64,000 nt of DNA from Phycisphaeraceae bacterium. Its GTDB lineage: Bacteria; Planctomycetota; Phycisphaerae; Phycisphaerales; Phycisphaeraceae. Positions 35,531 to 45,600 of this stretch are shown piece after piece. A model generated the notes under the pieces. It ran no database searches, was not told the DNA's origin, and worked only from the letters and a program-made list of their open reading frames with translations. The translations under genes were made by a program, and so were the position numbers. How positions within the stretch are numbered: the stretch's first letter is position 1; the number at the start of each line of letters is the position of its first letter. The DNA lies in the NCBI GenBank assembly GCA_029260655.1, contig JAJDCU010000021.1:90438-154437 (forward strand), read 5' to 3'.

Positions 35531-36607
35531 TCACTGCTCGCCCCGCATGGCCTTCTTCGGTGTACGGTCCGTGTTAAGCAGGCCCCAGTGCTTTTCTACC
35601 TCGTTGGGGTGCTCGCCGCCCTTCCAGTTTTCATCGAATGCTTCGAAGAAAAAGTTTGGGATCTGACTCTCCGTCGTCCAACCGATGAAGTCCCGGTGGA
35701 ACTGCCTCTGCGTGTCCTCGCTCGCTTGGCCGATGATCAGCGTCGCCTGCTCACCCTGGTCGTGCTTGCCCGTCGCCCAGCCGGCCTCACCGATTACGAA
35801 CTGGTGGTCGGGGTGGCGCTCGATGCCCAGAGCGTACTGCCGCTGGGTCCAGGCAATCGCGCTATCCAGCGGCTGCTTGTTCCACATCGCATAGATGTGG
35901 GTGACGATGAAATCCACCTCGTCAGCCAGGGCCTTGCTCTCTGGCCGGGACCAGTAGGAGAAAACCTCGGCCGTGCTGACCGGGACCCGTGTCTGGGCAC
36001 GCACCTGTCGGATGTAATTGACCAGGACCGGCGTGCGGACCTTATGGAACGACCAGGACACATGGGTCTCATTGCCAACGGTGATAGCCACCACGATGTC
36101 CGGGTATGCGTTCGCCAACCGGATCGCGGTCTCGACCTCTGCTTGATTGTTTTTGACGGTCTCGGGGAACCGCTCGGTGATCTGCCCGCCCTCCCCCACT
36201 TTGGCCTCGGTCCCGATCCATGCACCGACTACGACTTTCATATCCAGCCCTTCGTCGTGGATGAGCTGTAAAACCGTTTCGGTCGCGCCCCGTGAGCCGT
36301 ACATACGGAACATACTCCAATGCCGGTTCATGATCTTCAGATCTTCGAGAAGCTCGTCACCGCTCGGAGATGCGCCGTCCGGGCTCTGCCCGTCACGGTG
36401 TGGGCCATAGCACACAGCATTGCCGGCCCAGCGTTCACCGATTCGCGTCTCGAATGCTCGTTTGATAAATGGCGCCTGTCGAGGATACATGCGGTCGGCC
36501 ACCGTTGAATCAGCTTCACTCGATATGGCGCCCTCTTGCCCGGTCTCCGCGACACACACACCAATGGCCACGCACATCGTAATAGAGAATAAGATCATGT
36601 ATTTCAC
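35531..36607 (-). CDS. Secreted GH17-like beta-1,3-glucanase/transglucosylase
   Basis: A 358-residue exported TIM-barrel enzyme. Acid/base Glu is in AITVGNETHVSWSF and nucleophile Glu in FVIGEAGWATGK, the GNE and GE(A/T)GW signatures of bacterial GH17. SMFRMYGSRGATETVLQLIHDEGLDMKVVVGAWIG is the usual GH17 opening (cut here only for description). The signal peptide is MKYMILFSITMCVAIGVCVAE. It reads against the preceding genes and converges with them 27 bp away. Activity on beta-1,3-glucan is expected from the family, either hydrolysis or transglucosylation. It is the last gene of the glucan locus. Confidence 0.85.
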   Translation of the reverse strand: MKYMILFSITMCVAIGVCVAETGQEGAISSEADSTVADRMYPRQAPFIKRAFETRIGERWAGNAVCYGPHRDGQSPDGASPSGDELLEDLKIMNRHWSMFRMYGSRGATETVLQLIHDEGLDMKVVVGAWIGTEAKVGEGGQITERFPETVKNNQAEVETAIRLANAYPDIVVAITVGNETHVSWSFHKVRTPVLVNYIRQVRAQTRVPVSTAEVFSYWSRPESKALADEVDFIVTHIYAMWNKQPLDSAIAWTQRQYALGIERHPDHQFVIGEAGWATGKHDQGEQATLIIGQASEDTQRQFHRDFIGWTTESQIPNFFFEAFDENWKGGEHPNEVEKHWGLLNTDRTPKKAMRGEQ

Positions 36608-36927
36608 AATACATCCACCGTAAAAGAGTTGTTGGACGGTAAGCTCCGTTCGAAAGCTCTCATGATACCTTACGTTGACTAAGGCTACCCGCCGAGAAAC
36701 ATGGGTGCAATGAGAAATCTGAATGTAACAAAGTTTCTATCGCTACATCAAATAGGGTCCTGGCCCGCCGTAGACTTTGATGCGCGGGGTACTACCCTCT
36801 TGCGACTTTCCCAAAATCCTAATCCAAGAAGTGTGCGAGTATCACGGCGAGAATCTGGTTTCGGCATGAAGGCCGATGCATGAAAGGATCGAGGCGTATA
36901 GACGAGCCGATCACCTTGTCGAGCACG
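36608..36927 (-). other. Non-coding stretch between the GH17 gene and apbE
   Basis: These 320 bp hold the upstream region of the GH17 gene (read leftwards) and the end of the rnf operon. An AT-rich patch around 36650-36760 includes TCATGATACC and TGTAACAAAG words resembling elements near the LacI genes, so it could carry an operator. No gene or clear terminator is seen. Confidence 0.4.
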
Positions 36928-37992
36928 CTAATCGCTCGCGGCAGAGGGTGGGTGATGGATGACCAGCTGCTCTTTGAGGCCGCTGGTCACGTGCACCTTG
37001 CCTTGGTCATCCACGAGCACGGCCTCGACGCCCGGCGTCCGTTCGGTCAGGGCGATGGCTTTCTCGACGCCGAGCACTATCAGTGATGTCGAAAGCGCAT
37101 CGGCGAGGGTCGCGTCGGCGCTGACCACCGTGGCGCTGGTCATGCCGCGCGTGGGCATGCCGGTGCGGGGGTCGAGGATGTGGTGGTACCGCACGCCGTC
37201 AAGGATGAAGTGTCGCTCGTAGTCGCCGCTGGTCGCCACGGATGTGTCTGATAATTCAAGGTAAGCGAAATAGTCGTCGGCCTGTCCACGCGGGTCGCGG
37301 ATACCCACGCGCCACATCTGGCCGCTACGTCGGCCGCCCACCATCACCTGGCCGCCCGCCGAAATGAGGAAACTGTCGACGCCCTTCTCTCGCAGCGCCG
37401 ACGCGGCCTGGTCGAGCGCATAACCTTTTGCGATCCCGCCAAGCCCAAGCAGCATGCCCTCTGCCGGCAGGAAAACCGTGCCTAAGTCGTCGTCGATCTC
37501 GACGAGCCGGTAGTTGATGAGCCCGACGCGCTGTTTGATTTGTGCCGTGTCAGGAAGCGTCGGCTCGTCTTCTTTGAAATCCCACAGGCCCCAAAGCGCC
37601 GCCCACGTAATGTCGAACGCGCCGTCGGTCATCTCACCGATCTGCTTGCCCCTTCGCAGAACCGCCCGCAGATCGTCCGGCACGGGCACGGGCTGTTGAC
37701 CCGCATTCGCATTCACAGCCGACAACTGCGATGTCGATTTCCACTCACTCATGCGGCGGTCGACACCGCGGAAGACTTCAAAGACAGTCGTCGCGGCGGT
37801 ATCTGATTGTGAAGCCGGCGCCAACACACTGATCGGCGCAGCCATGATCTGCTCGGTACGCGTCACGTATGCCCCCGATCGATCATCGGGGGGCTGCTCG
37901 TCGAACGCGTGAGGACGGACGAGGCGGACCACCACAACGCCGAGCAAGAGGGCGACGAGAAAGACAGCGATCATGGTTCGTCGCTGGTGCAT
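36928..37992 (-). CDS. apbE: FAD:protein FMN transferase
   Basis: A 354-residue ApbE enzyme that links FMN covalently to a Thr in RnfG and RnfD (or NqrC/NqrB) through a phosphodiester bond. Features: MSEWKSTSQLSAVN, GAFDITWAALWGLW, GGIAKGYALDQAA, FLISAGGQV, SGDYERHFILDGVRYHHILDPRTG (split here into known blocks), and ALSTSLIVLG. It is membrane-anchored by an N-terminal helix (TMIAVFLVALLLGVVVVRLV). I chose the ATG at 37992; an ATG at 38043 and a GTG at 38073, directly after the upstream stop, are alternatives. As last gene of the rnf operon it supplies the flavinylation needed by the neighbouring RnfG/D. Confidence 0.93.
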   Translation of the reverse strand: MHQRRTMIAVFLVALLLGVVVVRLVRPHAFDEQPPDDRSGAYVTRTEQIMAAPISVLAPASQSDTAATTVFEVFRGVDRRMSEWKSTSQLSAVNANAGQQPVPVPDDLRAVLRRGKQIGEMTDGAFDITWAALWGLWDFKEDEPTLPDTAQIKQRVGLINYRLVEIDDDLGTVFLPAEGMLLGLGGIAKGYALDQAASALREKGVDSFLISAGGQVMVGGRRSGQMWRVGIRDPRGQADDYFAYLELSDTSVATSGDYERHFILDGVRYHHILDPRTGMPTRGMTSATVVSADATLADALSTSLIVLGVEKAIALTERTPGVEAVLVDDQGKVHVTSGLKEQLVIHHPPSAASD

Positions 37993-38073
37993 GTTTCGAT
38001 TATAGGGCGATCGTGCCGCGGTGTCGGATCGGGTCACAGGCATAACGATCTGATTCTTCCGATTCCCCGTCAC

Positions 38074-38253
38074 TCATAGATTCGTGCGGTCGTCATCATC
38101 CGATGACTTCGCTAAGCCGCCATCGGCTTGATGCTTTTGCTTGTGACAGCCGCAGTTTAGACCGCTGCCGTGGCGGGCCGCGAGGCGCTGCACGCCCAGC
38201 CATATGACGCATAGGCATGCGAGGCCGGCGATCGCAAAAAGGTGGGTGAGCAT
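38074..38253 (-). CDS. Small Cys-rich single-helix membrane protein between rnfA and apbE
   Basis: A 59-residue frame, ATG at 38253, TGA at 38074-38076, filling the gap between rnfA (11 bp) and apbE. It has one membrane helix (HLFAIAGLACLCVIWLGVQRL), a short basic turn, then GLNCGCHKQKHQADGG and an acidic end (SSDDDDRTNL). I believe it is real: it fills the intercistronic space exactly and its composition is membrane-protein-like. The closest functional parallel I can think of is NqrM, a small Cys protein that helps insert the iron centre between NqrD and NqrE, homologues of RnfE and RnfA. Role in Rnf maturation is an inference. Confidence 0.65.
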   Translation of the reverse strand: MLTHLFAIAGLACLCVIWLGVQRLAARHGSGLNCGCHKQKHQADGGLAKSSDDDDRTNL

Positions 38254-38264
38254 GACCGATCTCC

Positions 38265-38843
38265 CTACAGGGCGCTGAACATGCCGGCGAAGCCCATGAA
38301 CGCCAACGACAAGAGGCCCGCAAGGATCATCGAGATCGCGGTGCCCTGGACGATCGACGGGATGTTCGACAGCCGCATCTCCTGTCGCAGCGATGCCATC
38401 AGCACGATCGCCAGCGTGAATCCTGCGCCGGCGCCGACCGCAAAGGTCAGGCCCTGAAGGAAACCGTAATCGCGGTTGGTCTGGAACAGCGCCAGGCCGA
38501 GTATAGCGCAGTTGGTGGTAATCAGCGGCAGGAAGATCCCCAGCGCCCGAAACAGCGCGGGGCTGAAGCGTTTGATTATCATCTCAGCGAATTGCACGGT
38601 GCTCGCGATCACGATAATGAAGCTGATCAGCTGCAGGTATGGTGCGTAAGGCAACACAAAAGTATTCAGTAGCGACGCGCAGATCGAGGTCACGATCATC
38701 ACCAGTGTCACCGCGACACCGAGGCGGAGGCTGGTACTCAATCGGTTGGACACGCCGAAGAACGGACACAGGCCCAGGAAGTAAGAGAGGACGAAGTTGT
38801 TGATCAGCATGGCGCTGATGAAGATCCAGAGCATATCCTGCAT
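38265..38843 (-). CDS. rnfA: Rnf complex subunit RnfA
   Basis: A 192-residue integral membrane subunit with six helices, paired with RnfE to hold the membrane iron-sulfur/iron centre. The conserved Cys motifs are LGLCPFFGVSN near residue 25 and ITTNCAILGLALF near residue 113. Its ATG overlaps the rnfE stop by one base (TGATG). Together with rnfB, C, D, G and E, it forms a ferredoxin:NAD+ oxidoreductase that pumps Na+ or H+. Confidence 0.96.
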   Translation of the reverse strand: MQDMLWIFISAMLINNFVLSYFLGLCPFFGVSNRLSTSLRLGVAVTLVMIVTSICASLLNTFVLPYAPYLQLISFIIVIASTVQFAEMIIKRFSPALFRALGIFLPLITTNCAILGLALFQTNRDYGFLQGLTFAVGAGAGFTLAIVLMASLRQEMRLSNIPSIVQGTAISMILAGLLSLAFMGFAGMFSAL

Positions 38844-39556
38844 CAGACTACCTCCTCGATGTGCCCGCTGTCATGGGCGGGCGCTATGGGAAGGGCGTCG
38901 TGGGCAGACACTTGTTCGCCGGCCGCTTGGGTCGCGGCTCGACTGCCCCGACGCTGCTGTGCCCAGTTCAGCAGGAGCAGGATCAGCCCCAGCATGATGA
39001 ACCCGCCCGGCGGCATGATCATGATTACCCAGGGCTCGAAGTGTTCACCGAACAGCGGAACCCCGAACAACTCACCGAAGCCGAGGACTTCGCGCGTGGC
39101 GCCGAGACAGAACAGCGCGATCGTGAACCCGCCGCCCATACCCAGCGCATCGGCCGCCGCCAGGTGCACGGGTTGACGGCTCGCAAAAGCTTCCTGCCGG
39201 CCGAGGATCAGGCAGTTGACCACGATCAGCGCGATGAATGCCCCCAGCTCCTTGTGGATCACCGGCGCCATCGCATTGAGTGAGAAGTCCACGATCGTCA
39301 CGAACGTGGCGATGATCAGGATGTAGGTACTGATCCGCACCTGCTTGGGGATGAACCGACGCAATAGCGATACCAGCACACTCGAACCGAGCAGGACGAA
39401 CAGCGTCGCCCCGCCCATCGCCAGGGCGTTGATCGCGGTGTTGGTGACGGCCAGCATCGGACACATGCCCAGCACCTGGACAAAGACGGGATTCTCCTTC
39501 CATACGCCTTTAACAAACTCGTCGTAGATCTGTTGTGAGGACTTCGAGTCCGCCAT
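38843..39556 (-). CDS. rnfE: Rnf complex subunit RnfE
   Basis: A 237-residue membrane subunit homologous to RnfA and NqrD. Cys motifs LGMCPMLAVTN (near residue 30) and IVVNCLILGRQEAFAS (near 113) mirror those of RnfA and line the intramembrane cluster. The C-terminal ~30 residues after RRGSRAATQ are a soluble Ala/His tail longer than usual. The gene lies 10 bp after rnfG and overlaps rnfA by one base. Confidence 0.95.
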   Translation of the reverse strand: MADSKSSQQIYDEFVKGVWKENPVFVQVLGMCPMLAVTNTAINALAMGGATLFVLLGSSVLVSLLRRFIPKQVRISTYILIIATFVTIVDFSLNAMAPVIHKELGAFIALIVVNCLILGRQEAFASRQPVHLAAADALGMGGGFTIALFCLGATREVLGFGELFGVPLFGEHFEPWVIMIMPPGGFIMLGLILLLLNWAQQRRGSRAATQAAGEQVSAHDALPIAPAHDSGHIEEVV

Positions 39557-39566
39557 GCCATACTTC

Positions 39567-40274
39567 CTATTTGTCGGCCTCGGGAGTCACGTCAGTGTGT
39601 TGTTCTTCCAGAAGCAGTTGCAGCGTGGCCGCCGTGTCCAGGCGGTCCAGCCATTGCGCGTTGCCGGCTTTGATGATGTTGACCACCGCCTTCGAGGAGA
39701 TCGTCGCACCGGTAATGGCGTCAACCTCGTTTCCGGCTTTAGCGCCGCCCTTTACCAGCACCACGTCCGGCTTGACGGCAAGGGCCTCGAATTGGGCAAC
39801 GAACTTCGGGTCTTTGTAGATACGATCGCCAAGGCCCGGCGTTTCTCGGCTTTCGAGCACCTGCATCCCGGTGATCGTGCGCGTGTCCGGGTCGTAGCCG
39901 AAGAGCAGGTGGATCGTGTCTTGAAAGCCGGGGCCCTCGGCGTCCACGGCATAACCGACGAACCGGCCGCTGTCGCTGAACGCCCCATAGACGACCGGGT
40001 CGGTGGTGTCGGCGGCTCGCTCGATCGCGACCAGTTGTCCGTCACGGTACGCAAGGGCTTGGACCTTTTCCGACCCGGGAACGACCGTGAGGACCGCGCG
40101 CCGAAGTGCGCGCTGGTTGTTGGCTTCGATGATCGGGCGGGTGATCTCGTAAACACTGGCGAGGGCAGCGCCGGCAATGATGCCCGCGATCGCGAGCGTC
40201 AGGGTCAGCCGCATGGGCCCTGGCTCCTCACGCTTGCCGCCGGCTGAGATGGTCACCTCGACGTGCTCGCTCAT
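39567..40274 (-). CDS. rnfG: Rnf complex subunit RnfG (covalent FMN)
   Basis: A 235-residue subunit with one N-terminal helix (LTLAIAGIIAGAALASVYEI) and a periplasmic FMN domain. The flavin attachment motif is DAITGATISSKAV near residue 188, where ApbE couples FMN to Thr. ETPGLGDRI is the family block before it. The ATG at 40274 overlaps the rnfD stop by 4 bp (ATGA); a GTG three codons upstream is less likely. Confidence 0.95.
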   Translation of the reverse strand: MSEHVEVTISAGGKREEPGPMRLTLTLAIAGIIAGAALASVYEITRPIIEANNQRALRRAVLTVVPGSEKVQALAYRDGQLVAIERAADTTDPVVYGAFSDSGRFVGYAVDAEGPGFQDTIHLLFGYDPDTRTITGMQVLESRETPGLGDRIYKDPKFVAQFEALAVKPDVVLVKGGAKAGNEVDAITGATISSKAVVNIIKAGNAQWLDRLDTAATLQLLLEEQHTDVTPEADK

Positions 40275-41290
40275 CCGGCCCACCTGCCTCGGCCAAAGCC
40301 GCGCGGTTGGGTGGCCTGTTCAATCAGTGGCGCGGCGCTGTTCATCAGAAGGATCGCGTACATGACCCCCTCGGCCAGCCCGCCCCACAGACGGATCAGC
40401 ACCACGATCAGCCCGATCCCGAGCCCGAACACCCACGCCCCCAGCGGGGCCGTCGGCGAGGTGACCGGGTCGGTCGCCATATAGACGGCCCCGAACAACA
40501 GCCCCCCCGATGTCAGCATGAACCAAGGCGAGGGGAAGGCCTCGGGTTTGATCCACCACGGGACCGCGGCGAGGACGGCCACCGACAGCAGCATGGCCAG
40601 CGGGATCCGCCAGTCGAACGTGCCGCGCAGCGCCAGCACAAGTCCGCACACGATGATGATGATCGCGGAAGTTTCACCCAGTGAGCCCGCGGTGTCGCCC
40701 CTTAAAAGCAGCGAGATCGGAGTCTCGGCATGCTCGAACTTCATTGCGCCAAGCGGCGTGGCGGTGCTTACCGCATCGACCGTGCCGGACATCAGCGGTA
40801 ACGCCAAGTTGCTGGCGCGGATACTCAAAAGCCCGCCCGCCCCGGTCGGCTCAGACCAGGTGGTCATCGCGGTGGGGAACGCGGCTTGGAGAAACGCCCT
40901 GCCGACCAGCGCGGGGTTGAATAGGTTCTGCCCGAGCCCGCCGAATACGGTTTTTCCCAGACCCACGCCGACGGCTCCACCCACGAACGCCATCCACAAC
41001 GGAACCGCCGGGGGCAGCGTCAACGCGAGCAGGATGCCGGTCAGCACGGCGCTGCCATCACGCAACGAAGCCCCGCGCGGCCGGCTCGGTGCGAACAGCC
41101 ATTCCGTGCCCACCGCGCCTGCGACCGATGCGATCACGATCAGCAGCGCGCCGATCCCAAAGAACCAGACCGCGGCGAGGATCACCGGCGCCAGCGCCAG
41201 GGTGACCTCATTCATCAAACCCGGCGTGGTCAGTTCGCGCCGCAGAAACGGCCCGGACTCGACCAATAGTCGCGACTCGTGTCGGCTCAT
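40271..41290 (-). CDS. rnfD: Rnf complex subunit RnfD (covalent FMN)
   Basis: A 339-residue membrane subunit with about nine helices, homologous to NqrB. The FMN-attachment Thr is in DAVSTATPLG near residue 170. GKTVFGGLGQNLFNPALVGRAFL and GAVYMATDPVTSPT are strong family signatures. The ATG at 41290 overlaps the stop of rnfC by 4 bp; longer frames reaching into rnfC are discounted. It forms the ion channel with the other membrane subunits. Confidence 0.95.
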   Translation of the reverse strand: MSRHESRLLVESGPFLRRELTTPGLMNEVTLALAPVILAAVWFFGIGALLIVIASVAGAVGTEWLFAPSRPRGASLRDGSAVLTGILLALTLPPAVPLWMAFVGGAVGVGLGKTVFGGLGQNLFNPALVGRAFLQAAFPTAMTTWSEPTGAGGLLSIRASNLALPLMSGTVDAVSTATPLGAMKFEHAETPISLLLRGDTAGSLGETSAIIIIVCGLVLALRGTFDWRIPLAMLLSVAVLAAVPWWIKPEAFPSPWFMLTSGGLLFGAVYMATDPVTSPTAPLGAWVFGLGIGLIVVLIRLWGGLAEGVMYAILLMNSAAPLIEQATQPRGFGRGRWAG

Positions 41291-42621
41291 GCGTCCTTGC
41301 TTCCTCGCTTGCGTATCGTCGCTTTGGCTGCGCGGATCAGGTGCACGACAGGAACTCCAGAGGGACATGCGAAGGTGCAGGCGCCACACTCCATGCAGTC
41401 TAACACATGCTCCTGATGCAATTCGTCGTACAACTCCGCCCGTGCCAGACGAGCGAGGCGGGACGGGTTCAGCAGGTTGCCGCATGCTTCCAGACACCGG
41501 CCGCACTGGATGCAGGCGTATTCGTTGGGGTGGTTCAGCGCCGCTTCGGTGAACGCCAGCAGGCCGCTGGTCCCCTTGAGCACGGGCACGTCCAGGCTCG
41601 CCAGCGGCATCCCCATCATCGGGCCGCCCATGACAACCTGCCGCGCCTCGTGATTGATCTTGCAGTATTGAAGCACTTCCCGAACGGGCGTGCCGATCGG
41701 CACCACCAGGTTCGCCGGCCGATCCACCCCAGGCCCGGCCACCGTCACAATACGCTCCACTAACGGTTGGCCTCGTTCGAAATAGTCGGTAATCGCCGCC
41801 ATCGTCGAAACATTGTTGACCACGATGTCTACGTCAAGCGGCAGCTTCCCTGCAGGCACCTCCACCCCGAACATCGCCTTGATCAGCATCTTCTCGGCGC
41901 CCTGCGGGTACTTGACCTTCAACGGTTGCACGGCAATCGGCCCGTCCGCCGGCAGCTCGTGGCGCACCGCGGCGATCGCGTCGGACTTGTTCAGCTCCAC
42001 CCCGATCGTCGCCGAGTCAGCGCCGAGCTTCGACGCGACGATCTCCGCGCCGCGCACGACCGCGGCCGGCCGCTCCAGCATCAGACGGTGGTCGCAGGTC
42101 AGGAAAGGCTCGCACTCGCAGCCGTTGATGACCAGACGTTGGCATCGCTTACCCTCCGGCAGCTTGTACTTCACATGCGTCGGAAAGGCCGCGCCACCCA
42201 TCCCGACCAGCCCTGCCCGCTGCACGTGCTCGATGAATCCGTCGATTGGCAGCGCACGCCAGTCGATCGGCTCGGCCGGCTCGAACTGCTGGGTGTCAAA
42301 GGGATCGGCCTCGATCATCATGCAAGGAACGTATTGCCCGTTGGGATGACGGGCGAGGTCCATAGAGACGACCCGGCCTGTCGCCGGGCTATGCAGGGTG
42401 GTGGAGACGAACCCACTGGGCTCAGCGAGCACCTGCCCGCGCCGCACCTGATCACCGGCCTGAACGACCGGCCGGCTCGGGGCGCCCAGATGCATGCTCA
42501 GCGGCAGCGTGTACAGGCTGACGAACGGCATGCGCTCAACCGGTAAGGCCGACGACGCCTGCTTATGCTCGGCGGGGTGTACGCCATGACTGAACGACTT
42601 GGCGGAGCGTGCCTGGGTCAT
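41287..42621 (-). CDS. rnfC: Rnf complex subunit RnfC (NADH-binding, two 4Fe-4S)
   Basis: A 444-residue cytosolic subunit carrying the NAD/FMN site and two 4Fe-4S clusters. It opens with HGVHPAEHKQ, then the NADH/FMN glycine loop GLVGMGGAAFPTHVK near residue 138, INGCECEPFLTCDHR, and the two cluster motifs CIQCGRCLEAC and CMECGACTFAC near residues 370 and 410. Length is normal for a short RnfC without the Ala/Lys-rich tail of enterobacteria. Its ATG overlaps the stop of the giant PFOR-like gene by 4 bp. Confidence 0.96.
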   Translation of the reverse strand: MTQARSAKSFSHGVHPAEHKQASSALPVERMPFVSLYTLPLSMHLGAPSRPVVQAGDQVRRGQVLAEPSGFVSTTLHSPATGRVVSMDLARHPNGQYVPCMMIEADPFDTQQFEPAEPIDWRALPIDGFIEHVQRAGLVGMGGAAFPTHVKYKLPEGKRCQRLVINGCECEPFLTCDHRLMLERPAAVVRGAEIVASKLGADSATIGVELNKSDAIAAVRHELPADGPIAVQPLKVKYPQGAEKMLIKAMFGVEVPAGKLPLDVDIVVNNVSTMAAITDYFERGQPLVERIVTVAGPGVDRPANLVVPIGTPVREVLQYCKINHEARQVVMGGPMMGMPLASLDVPVLKGTSGLLAFTEAALNHPNEYACIQCGRCLEACGNLLNPSRLARLARAELYDELHQEHVLDCMECGACTFACPSGVPVVHLIRAAKATIRKRGSKDA

Positions 42622-45600
42622 GGGGCCTTATCCTTGAGAGTGCTGCCGTTGGTCTTGTAACCGGCGAGACTCATCAGTCGATCGGTCAGACGTTGCGCCG
42701 TGGCGCGCCGCCCGCCTGCCTGAACATCCGCGACCGCGGCCGCGTGTTCGTTTTGCAGACGCTCGAGCTCTGCCGAGTGCGCCTCGATCACCGCATGCTC
42801 GGCCTGGTCGCGGACCTTCTGCGTAAAAGGCGTCACCACACCCGCTAGTTCTTGCAGTGTGCGCCACAAGCGCAGCCGGCTCTCAATGTCTCGCAGCAGC
42901 GCCGCACCCACCCGCCAGCGCCGACGTTCGCCGTCACGGTTGCTCTCAACAAAGGGTGTGTGGCCTTGCCTCTGGTCAGACGGCAGGTCGATCCACTCAT
43001 GCACCGGTGTCGGCGACGGCGCGCCATCTTCCAGCGGCGTCAAAGTATGATCAAAGCGTGCCTCGGTCGCGGCCCAGCCGGCGGGGGTCAGCGGCCGCCC
43101 GTCGCCGCCCACTGCCCAAAAGTCTTCGAGCCTCGGATTACCACAAAGGTCCAGGCATGCGCCGAAGACGCCGCCCCGTGATGGGTCGAAAGTGAGCAGC
43201 GGCCAGGCCCGGGTCTCGACCGCGAGCCGAGCCTGCTCGTACAACCGCTGGGGCGCGAAACCGTGGCGCTTCGGGCTCGGCACGTGGACGCTCAGCAGCG
43301 CGGGACCGTCATGCGCCATCGTCGCCAGGGCCGCGTCCGCGAAGTGATCGTCAAAGCCGATGGATGTCTGCGCAACATACGCATTTCGCGAAAGCAAAGC
43401 CAGCAGGCTGCTGTCCAATCGCCGCCCGGCGGGGTAGGCGTCCATCGCGTGGACATTCAGGCCGCCGTCCGCGCCGCCGCCTGCCTCGTTCAGCAGCACG
43501 ACTTTGACCGGCCGCCCGCATGTCAATAGATCAAGTAGCTGCGAGACATCCTGGCCTCCCAACGACCGCTCATCGGTTATCACCAGAAGTGGCGGACACA
43601 GCGCACGCTGCTCGTCGTCGAGATCTTCGTAGCGCAGGTTTTCGACTTCGTCTGCCGACGCCTCCGGCCGCTCGAGCATGAGTTGCCCGAGGCGCATCAG
43701 GCGCAGCCCCTGCATCGCCTGCTCAAGCTGCCCTTCGAGCAGCCCTCTCGCGAAGCCGCCGATCTGGCCACAGTTGTCGATCGCCACGGGGCATTGAAAG
43801 GCGTTGTACGGGAACACCGTCGTGCATGCTGAGAGCGAGCCACCGCTCATCGCCAGGCCCACGCGCGCCCGCCCAAGCCCGTCGACGCCCGACGACAGCT
43901 TGAAGTGCAGTTCCGCAAGCTTGCGGGCGCAGTCTACAAGTTGTCCGAGCCGCTCGCCGTCGACCGTGTGGCGCACCGCCTCATCGATTTTCCCCGATAG
44001 CTCCTCCAGATTCAGATCGCGGCGGCCGAGCCCTTCCAGGCCTTCGGCGAGGGCGTCGAGGTCGTTGTCGGGCAGTGCGGCGCTGAGCGTCTGACGGATG
44101 CGCTCGGCGAGTTTCTGCCTCAACGATTCGATCTGATCCAGGTGCGCCTGGCACCGCGGCTGAAGGTGGAACTCGGCCGCGGCCAACACCCGGCGCAATA
44201 CGGCGCACGCCCCGCTCGCCGGCTCGGAGCCGTCACCGTTGCCCATCGCCAGCAGGCAGTGTCGCGAGAGCATCATTGCACCGAGCATGCCTGCCCTGGG
44301 GTGGTTGCGCACCCGGGCAATCGAATCGCCGGACACATCCGGCAGGCGCTGCCAGAGCTTCCATTGTCGGCGGGCAAGTGCAAGGTTGTCGCTTGTCGCA
44401 CTGACCGCCTTCAAGCCACGGCCCTTGCAGCGCTCGATGATGAGTTCAGGACACTTACACGCGTCGGGGTTGACCATCAGCGAAAATAACGCACCCGAGC
44501 CGGGCTTTTGCCGCTCCGGCTCGTCGAAGAATATATCCGTGCGCACCAGCTCCAAGTCACACACCTGCTCGATCACCGCGACGAGCGCCTCGTCAAGCTC
44601 TACCCGAGACTCATCCTCCGGCGCCACCGCCGAATAGGCCTGACGCAGCAGGTCGGCCGCCATCGTCGGTGGACTGTCCTGCTTTACGATCTTGGCGACC
44701 TGACGGGCGAGTTTGCTGGTGATACGCCGCAGCACGTCGACCGATCGTCCCTTGTCCGAAGCAAACGCCAGGGCCGCTTCCAGAAGGGCTTTGGGTGTAA
44801 TCACGAGCGAGACCACCGATCCATCCGGGCAGGTGGTCCATAGTCGGCTGTCACCGTCGCAAGTGGTTGGATCGAATGCCGGGAGAGCGCCACGGTGATT
44901 GTTGATCCTGCGGAGACTTGCCGACAAAGAAGGTGCCAGACCTAGGGCCGCGTACGGATCGGACGTAAGTTGGTCCATCTGCTTGTCGTGGTAGAGCACG
45001 CCGGTCTGATCCCAGAACCGCGCCAGGCAATCGGGCGCGTGGTCCGCACGGCTGAGGCGGCGCACAAATCGCGGCGCTTGATCTTCCTGGCCATCCTCTA
45101 CGGACTCGGCCGCAACATCTTCTATCGCCACCTGGCGCACCGCCTCGAAGCCGGCCGTGAACCGCTGCAACCGTCGTTCCGCCACGTCGGCGTCAGGCTC
45201 CACCAGCGTTCGCTTGAACAGCGTCCTGGCCTTACCGGCATCCACATCGTCACGGTTCGCACGGTCAAGGTAAACCTTCAGAAGTGCGCCGAGCAGTGTA
45301 TCGCTTGCGGTGTCGGGGTCCGTCTGCTCCTGCTCGCTGGCTTCAGGCGGCGATGAGACAAAGACCTCGATGTTCTTCGCTGACAACGCTCGCGTGCATT
45401 CGCTCGTCAGCCGCGTGACACGGTCCGCCTCGGGCGGGGCTGACAGGATCAGCGCGCCGCCTGGTGTGATCCGATCGAGCAGGTTTGTGTCGGCCGGGTC
45501 GGCGCCGTCAGCAAGCAGCGCGATATCCACCGGCACATCGTCGCCGGGATCGCGCAGTGAATCGCTCGCGCAGGTGAATATGTCGAGGCAGGTTTCATCG

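Noticed and set aside
41291..41506. 72-residue N-terminal extension of RnfD
   Set aside because: It is read from the end of rnfC in another frame; the ATGA overlap at 41290 gives the natural start.
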